Assembly: GCA_016280685.1 (NCBI GenBank)
Contig: JAEEHE010000025.1
Coordinates: forward strand, 1 to 19,687
Reading direction: 5' to 3'
DNA length: 19,687 bases
From: Caryophanales bacterium
GTDB taxonomy: Bacteria > Bacillota_I > Bacilli_A > RFN20 > CAG-826
Shown one piece after another: positions 14,068 to 19,687 of the stretch (the first letter of the stretch is position 1; each line of letters starts with the position of its first letter). Under the pieces are notes generated by a model, which worked only from the letters and a program-made list of their open reading frames with translations, was not told the origin of the DNA and searched no databases. The translations under genes and the position numbers were made by a program.

Positions 14068-15447
14068 ATGATTAGTTCAATATCAGAAATAGCAAGGCTT
14101 TGGGATCTCACCCTTAAAAGAGTGGAGCAAAAATTAGGAGACAGACAAACATTCGACTCCTTTTTTGCTGGAACATATATCAATGAAATTTACGGTAACA
14201 GGATTCAAGTTATCGTCGAAAAAGATCTTGCTCGTGCTGTTTTGAACACCAAATACATTCAAATGGTAACTGATATTGTTAACGATATTACTGAAGATAC
14301 ATACGAAGTTGAGTTCGTCTCAAGTAAAGAAATCGGCAAATCAGAAAGAAAAGAATCAAAAGGATTCGCTCCACAACAGAATAAAGAAACACCATTTTTT
14401 AGTGATTCATTCCTCGATCCTTCACTAACATTTGATAGTTATGTTGTAGGTCAATTCAATAAAGAGGTTTATCACGCTGCAAAAGTAGTGGCAGAAAACC
14501 CTGGAATTAGATTCAATCCTTTCTTCTTATATTCCCATTCAGGCTTAGGAAAAACTCACTTAATGCACGCTGTTGGAAACTATATCAAAGAGAAGAATCC
14601 AGCAACAAAAGTTTTACTAATTAGTGCGCAAGCTTTCGTAGAAGAATATATCGGTTTTGTCACTGGAGAAAAAGACGCAGATGACCTCGCAACTTATTTA
14701 AAAGGAATCGATGTTTTAATGATAGATGATGTGCAAAACCTTGCAAGTCGCGAGAAATCTCAAGACTTTTTATTCACTATTTACAATTGGATGATCGCTC
14801 ACAAGAAGCAAGTTGTCGTTAGCTCTGATCGTCAGCCAAATGAGTTAGAAAAGATTCAAGATAGATTAATTACTAGATTCTCTCAAGGCTTGGTTATTAA
14901 GATTAATGAACCGGACCATGAATCATGTGTGGAAATCTTAAAGAAGAAGATTCAAGAAAGAGGCCTGAACATCAATGATTTCGACCCGAGTGTTCTTATC
15001 CTTTATGCAGAGAAATTCTCCAAGAGTATCAGAGACTTGGAAGGTGCATTAAATAGGTTAACATTAAAAGCGGAATTCCTCGGTGAAAATTACATCACAA
15101 TGGATATTGCGATTGAAGCCGCAGAAGATATCCTTGGTGGAAAGCAAGTATCCACACAATTAAACGGACAAAAAATTATCAACACCGTCGCGGATTACTA
15201 TAAATTAGAACCATCACAAATCACCGGAAAAACAAGAACCAGTCAATTAGTTCTCGCTAGACATATATGTATGTATCTTATGAGATATATGTTAACAGAG
15301 ATTTCATTGAAACAAATTGGTAGCTTATTAGGTGGTAAAGATCACACAACTGTTATGTCAGGTATATCCAATGTGGAAAAAGGGTTGAAAACTGATGAGG
15401 CTCTAAAACAAGCTATTGAAGAGATACAAAACCGCTTAAAACCATAA
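14068..15447 (+). CDS. dnaA: Chromosomal replication initiator protein DnaA
   Basis: DnaA binds TTATCCACA boxes and melts oriC as an ATP-bound filament. The 459-residue protein has the N-terminal helicase-loading domain (about 1-85), a short linker, the AAA+ domain (Walker A around 156-163, Walker B VLMIDDVQ at 216-223, sensor SSDRQPNEL, Arg-finger RLITRFSQGL) and a C-terminal DNA-binding domain with LARHICMYLMRYML and GGKDHTTVMSG. Walker A is odd: YSHSGLGKTH replaces the usual YGG(V/T)GLGKTH, so the first P-loop glycine is Ser156 and the next residue His157. AGGA lies 11 nt before the ATG, a long spacing. DnaA boxes upstream suggest autoregulation. Confidence 0.97.
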   Translation: MISSISEIARLWDLTLKRVEQKLGDRQTFDSFFAGTYINEIYGNRIQVIVEKDLARAVLNTKYIQMVTDIVNDITEDTYEVEFVSSKEIGKSERKESKGFAPQQNKETPFFSDSFLDPSLTFDSYVVGQFNKEVYHAAKVVAENPGIRFNPFFLYSHSGLGKTHLMHAVGNYIKEKNPATKVLLISAQAFVEEYIGFVTGEKDADDLATYLKGIDVLMIDDVQNLASREKSQDFLFTIYNWMIAHKKQVVVSSDRQPNELEKIQDRLITRFSQGLVIKINEPDHESCVEILKKKIQERGLNINDFDPSVLILYAEKFSKSIRDLEGALNRLTLKAEFLGENYITMDIAIEAAEDILGGKQVSTQLNGQKIINTVADYYKLEPSQITGKTRTSQLVLARHICMYLMRYMLTEISLKQIGSLLGGKDHTTVMSGISNVEKGLKTDEALKQAIEEIQNRLKP

Positions 15448-15488
15448 CATAGTTTATTAAAAATAAAATGTTAAATTATTGTTCCGTA

Positions 15489-15497
15489 TGGTAGAAT
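15489..15497 (+). promoter_or_regulatory. Probable dnaN promoter (extended -10)
   Basis: TGGTAGAAT fits an extended -10 (TGnTAnaAT) in the dnaA-dnaN spacer. Transcription would start near 15504, giving a leader of about 100 nt that includes the tandem DnaA boxes. A weak TTAAAT lies 15 nt upstream of the -10. Confidence 0.45.
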
Positions 15498-15533
15498 AAA
15501 AATTAATTAGGAATAAAACGAGATAAAAGCGAG

Positions 15534-15587
15534 TTATCCACATTATCCACACACCTTAATATTATTAATATAATAATAAATATAAAA
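15534..15587. other. oriC part 2: tandem DnaA boxes next to an A/T-only unwinding tract
   Basis: Two perfect TTATCCACA boxes abut without a gap (15534-15542, 15543-15551), followed by CACC and then 32 nt (15556-15587) of only A and T. In Bacillus, paired boxes next to an AT-rich element between dnaA and dnaN mark the unwinding site, with TAG/TAA-like 'DnaA-trio' repeats. The ATT/AAT triplets here resemble such trios. The boxes and tract are seen; duplex melting at this point is inferred. Confidence 0.85.
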
Positions 15588-15603
15588 CGAAAGGAAATAA
15601 TCT

Positions 15604-16725
15604 ATGAGATTTACAATTAAAAGAGAAGAATTTCTTAAAGGTTTATTAACAGCATCTAGAGCAGTATCTAGCAAAGTTGTTGTTGCCGTTTTAGCTAATT
15701 TAAAGATTGAATTAAATGAAAATGGTTTGTTTATAACTGGTTCAAACTATGATTTAACAATTAAAACTCATGTACCTTATAGATTTAATGGCCTTGAAAT
15801 AATCAGAAACTTCAAAGAAGGTGCTACTTTAGTAAATGCTAAATTAATCACTGAAATGGCAAGAAAGATGGAATCTGATGAAATTACATTTGAAGTTATT
15901 GATTCCACAATCGCTAAAGTTAGTAATACGCGTTCTAACTATGATTTAAACTGTGTTAGACCAGAAGAATATCCTGATTTGGATTTAGAACCAAACGGAA
16001 CCCAATTAACACTTAGTAAGGCTGATTTTGATTCTTTAGTGTCTCAAACAGCATTTGCGGCATCTACAAAAGAACAAAAGCCAATTTTAACTGCGATGAA
16101 TCTTGAAGCCTCTAATGGCGTGTTAACCGCTACTGCGACAGACTCTGCTCGTATGGCGAGAAAAGAAATCGCTATTCCTGAAGATATCCACTTCGTCGCT
16201 AACATTCCTGCGAAGATGATGGTGGAGGTTGACCATTTGCTAGAAGAACAAGACTCTATCGATATCGCATTCAGTGACAAGAAAGCCTTATTCACATTAG
16301 GAAGAACGGTTGTGGCCTCTCGTTTAATCGCTGGTGATTATCCAAATACCAAAAACATCGTTCCTCGTATGACTAATTATTCATTGCAAGTGAACGCTAA
16401 CGATTTAATTAAAGCTATTGATCGTGCAAACATTTTATCCGTTGAAAGAGAGAATGTTGTTGACTTAACGATGAACGAAAGTAATGTGGAAATCTCCGCA
16501 AAAAGCCAACAAATTGGTTCTGCTGTCGAAAGAATCGATGTCTTTAAATTCATCGGTCAAGACTTAAGAATTTCATTCAACAGCGAATTTGTGGTCGCGG
16601 CAGTTAAAGCTCTCAATTGTGAAGATGTCACATTTGCATTTGTAGGCGAAATGAAGCCCTTTGTGGTGAAAAATGCCTCAGATGAGTCCGTCATCCAAAT
16701 TGTGACTCCAGTGAGGACGTATTAG
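15604..16725 (+). CDS. dnaN: DNA polymerase III beta subunit (sliding clamp)
   Basis: DnaN forms the ring-shaped dimer that holds the replicative polymerase on DNA. The 373 residues have the usual length and three-fold repeated clamp domains, beginning MRFTIKREEFLKGL and ending in PVRTY, the conserved C-terminus lining the partner-binding pocket. TDSARMARKEI in the middle domain is the usual TDSHRLA-type motif, here with Ala for the common His and Met for Leu. AAGGA at 15591-15595 lies 8 nt upstream. The gene follows dnaA after the second origin segment and is closed by its own terminator, separating it from yaaA-recF-gyrB. Confidence 0.97.
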   Translation: MRFTIKREEFLKGLLTASRAVSSKVVVAVLANLKIELNENGLFITGSNYDLTIKTHVPYRFNGLEIIRNFKEGATLVNAKLITEMARKMESDEITFEVIDSTIAKVSNTRSNYDLNCVRPEEYPDLDLEPNGTQLTLSKADFDSLVSQTAFAASTKEQKPILTAMNLEASNGVLTATATDSARMARKEIAIPEDIHFVANIPAKMMVEVDHLLEEQDSIDIAFSDKKALFTLGRTVVASRLIAGDYPNTKNIVPRMTNYSLQVNANDLIKAIDRANILSVERENVVDLTMNESNVEISAKSQQIGSAVERIDVFKFIGQDLRISFNSEFVVAAVKALNCEDVTFAFVGEMKPFVVKNASDESVIQIVTPVRTY

Positions 16726-16760
16726 GCCAAAAACGGCTAATTTAGACAATATAATAGAAT

Positions 16761-16784
16761 AGGGAATATTTAATTCCCTTTTTT
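16761..16784 (+). terminator. Intrinsic terminator of dnaN
   Basis: AGGGAAT (16761-16767) pairs with ATTCCCT (16773-16779) around a 5-nt loop, ending in six T. Confidence 0.85.
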
Positions 16785-16796
16785 ATTTATATAGTG

Positions 16797-16802
16797 TATA
16801 AT
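16797..16802 (+). promoter_or_regulatory. Probable -10 of the yaaA-recF-gyrB unit
   Basis: Perfect TATAAT directly after the dnaN terminator, which would start transcription near 16809, at the AGGAG site (16810-16814). The -35 (TTCCCT, 17 nt upstream, inside the terminator stem) is poor, so either the -10 is used with low dependence on -35 or readthrough contributes. Confidence 0.45.
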
Positions 16803-16820
16803 TAAGCACAGGAGTTTCTT

Positions 16821-17039
16821 GTGAGTGTCAAAACAATAAATTTAAGACCAGATGAAGAATACATCACTCTTCAATCTCTCTTAAAAGTATCTAACGTCAT
16901 TTCTACCGGGGGAATGGCTAAAATCTTTCTAGAAGAGAATGAAGTGCGGGTGAATGGTGAATTAGAGAACAGAAGAGGTCGCAAGCTATATAAAGGTGAC
17001 CGAATCGATCTCGAAAACCAATCGTTTGTCATTAAATAA
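16821..17039 (+). CDS. yaaA: S4-domain RNA-binding protein YaaA (RlbA)
   Basis: This 72-residue protein is one S4 RNA-binding fold: LQSLLKVSNVISTGGMAKIFLEENEVRVNGELENRRGRKLYKGD, shown here by its halves ISTGGMAKIFLEENEV and VNGELENRRGRKLYKGD. Such proteins between dnaN and recF are standard in Firmicutes; a role in ribosome assembly has been proposed. The start is GTG at 16821, with AGGAG at 16810-16814 and 6-nt spacing. There is no competing ATG. The stop overlaps the recF start in TAATG, so recF translation is coupled to it. Confidence 0.93.
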   Translation: MSVKTINLRPDEEYITLQSLLKVSNVISTGGMAKIFLEENEVRVNGELENRRGRKLYKGDRIDLENQSFVIK

Positions 17040-18091
17040 TGCTTGTTAAAAAACTCACTCTCAAAAACTTTCGTAATCATTCCTATTTGTCTTATGATTT
17101 TGTTCCAGGAATGAATATATTGGTAGGTCCTAATACCGCTGGTAAAACCAATGTTGCTGAATCGATTTACTATTTATCGATTGCTAAAAGCTTTAGGACT
17201 GATGAAGATAAGGAGTTAATTACTAATTCCAAAGACAAAGCGGAAATAGATGCCGTCTGTTCAGAAGGGCAACTAAACCGCAAAATCAAAATCATTATTA
17301 CTCGCGAAGGGAGGCAAATTTTATTAAATGGTAAGCCGACTACTAGGTCGGAATTATCTAAAAATGTGAATGTTTTGCTTTTTGAACCAAAAGACGTTTT
17401 GATGTTTCGTGGTTCACCCAAAACAAGAAGAACTTTTTTGGATATAAATCTCTGTAAGAAAAGCCAACCCTATTTAGATTACCTTGCCCGTTATAATAAA
17501 GTTCTCAAAGAAAGAAATGATTTATTGAAGAGTAACAATGTAGATCCGGTTTTGCTAGAAGCAACTACAGAAATGCTAGTGAAATTAAGCGATCCGATTG
17601 TGCTATATAGGCAGATGTATGTCAAGGATATCAACGATATCCTTATAAAAATAACGCGCGCGCTCACAGGCGTAGAAGGAAAATTGGAAATTATCTACAA
17701 ACCGTTTATCGAGCCTGGCAAGGACTTCCAAAAGAACGCGTTAGAGGCATTTAAAAGGGCCGAGGAGAGAGATTTACATCAGAAAGCAACTTCTATAGGT
17801 ATTCACAGAGAAGATTTCTCAATTTGCCTAAATGGACGCGATATTGGTCAATTTGGCTCCCAGGGTGAAAACCGAATTGTAGCTTTGGCCTTAAAACTCA
17901 GTCCCTACTTCCTCATTGATGACAAAGACAAAAGACCAGTTATTGTCCTCGATGATGTGATGAGTGAACTCGATAAAGAGCACTGTGTAAGACTGATTAA
18001 TTTCCTCAAAAAATTCGAGCAAGTGTTTATCACCGCGACAAATCTAAAAATCGCCGGTGCCGCTCAATATCAAATAGAACTTAAAAAATAA
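17039..18091 (+). CDS. recF: DNA replication and repair protein RecF
   Basis: RecF is an SMC-like ATPase that helps load RecA at gaps as part of RecFOR. The 350 residues are slightly short for the family (about 360-375). It begins LTLKNFRNHSYLSYDF, then Walker A GPNTAGKTN (30-38), where the usual central Gly (GxNGxGKTN) is Thr33. Near the C-terminus come the ABC-type signature GSQGENR (273-279, usually SQGQQR) and Walker B VIVLDDVMSELD (301-312). The substitutions keep the catalytic Lys and Asp residues. The ATG overlaps the yaaA stop, and the next gene, gyrB, follows after 16 nt. There is no separate SD, consistent with coupling. Confidence 0.96.
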   Translation: MLVKKLTLKNFRNHSYLSYDFVPGMNILVGPNTAGKTNVAESIYYLSIAKSFRTDEDKELITNSKDKAEIDAVCSEGQLNRKIKIIITREGRQILLNGKPTTRSELSKNVNVLLFEPKDVLMFRGSPKTRRTFLDINLCKKSQPYLDYLARYNKVLKERNDLLKSNNVDPVLLEATTEMLVKLSDPIVLYRQMYVKDINDILIKITRALTGVEGKLEIIYKPFIEPGKDFQKNALEAFKRAEERDLHQKATSIGIHREDFSICLNGRDIGQFGSQGENRIVALALKLSPYFLIDDKDKRPVIVLDDVMSELDKEHCVRLINFLKKFEQVFITATNLKIAGAAQYQIELKK

Positions 18092-18095
18092 ATAA

Positions 18096-19687
<1,592 letters not shown>

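Noticed and set aside
16721..16741. Imperfect hairpin (TTAGGCC...GGCTAA) right after the dnaN stop as terminator
   Set aside because: The stem has a bulge, only six pairs and no proper U-run. The real terminator is at 16761-16784.
16750..16755. TATAAT between the dnaN stop and its terminator
   Set aside because: A transcript from it would run straight into the terminator at 16761, and no -35 is visible.

Overview
The window is the chromosomal replication-origin neighbourhood of a low-GC Firmicute-type bacterium. The order rpmH-rnpA-yidC-khpB(jag)-mnmE on the minus strand and dnaA-dnaN-yaaA-recF-gyrB on the plus strand, diverging from a DnaA-box-rich spacer, is the classic Bacilli/Mollicutes oriC arrangement. 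TGA serves as a stop codon in rsmA, rnmV, tatD and mnmE, and tryptophan is TGG, so the standard code is used. That excludes Mycoplasma/Spiroplasma-type code 4. The low GC, several overlapping genes and proteins of Mollicutes flavour fit an uncultured, gut-type Bacilli/'Tenericutes' lineage (RF39/RFN20/Acholeplasma-like). This placement is an inference; no 16S or other marker is present. I see no RNA genes, insertion sequences, prophage or CRISPR array.

Layout. 1-74: the first codons of an FGGY sugar kinase (minus), divergent from ppdK. 214-2862: pyruvate, phosphate dikinase, with a structured leader and a strong terminator. 3028-3855: a membrane-bound XRE-family regulator with an Asp-rich tail, ending at a bidirectional terminator. 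3918-13667: a long minus-strand gene train with little spacing. Read in transcription order it is rpmH, rnpA, yidC, khpB, an intrinsic terminator, mnmE, tatD, rnmV, rsmA, ispE, a short glmU, an 85-residue repeat protein, a Nudix hydrolase and a nucleotidyltransferase. 13668-14067: oriC part 1 with rpmH and dnaA promoters. 14068-15447: dnaA. 15448-15603: oriC part 2, two abutting perfect DnaA boxes next to a 32-nt A/T-only tract. 15604-19687: dnaN, terminator, yaaA, recF and gyrB (cut by the window end).

Function. The plus side makes the initiator, sliding clamp, RecF and gyrase. The minus side makes ribosome and tRNA maturation factors (L34, RNase P protein, RNase M5, RsmA, MnmE), membrane-protein insertion (YidC), the RNA-binding protein KhpB, an isoprenoid enzyme (IspE) and nucleotide-sugar enzymes. 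TAATG and ATGA overlaps imply translational coupling at several junctions.

Most of the window is conserved housekeeping DNA. The points most worth a second look are an Asn in GyrB where E. coli has Asp426 (the site of a classic quinolone-resistance mutation), a GlmU that stops before its acetyltransferase active site, a YidC with an extra outside domain of about 220 residues, a DnaA Walker A loop lacking its first glycine, the unexplained 85-residue repeat protein, the membrane XRE protein, and the joining of two syntenic blocks that lie on opposite sides of oriC in Bacillus.
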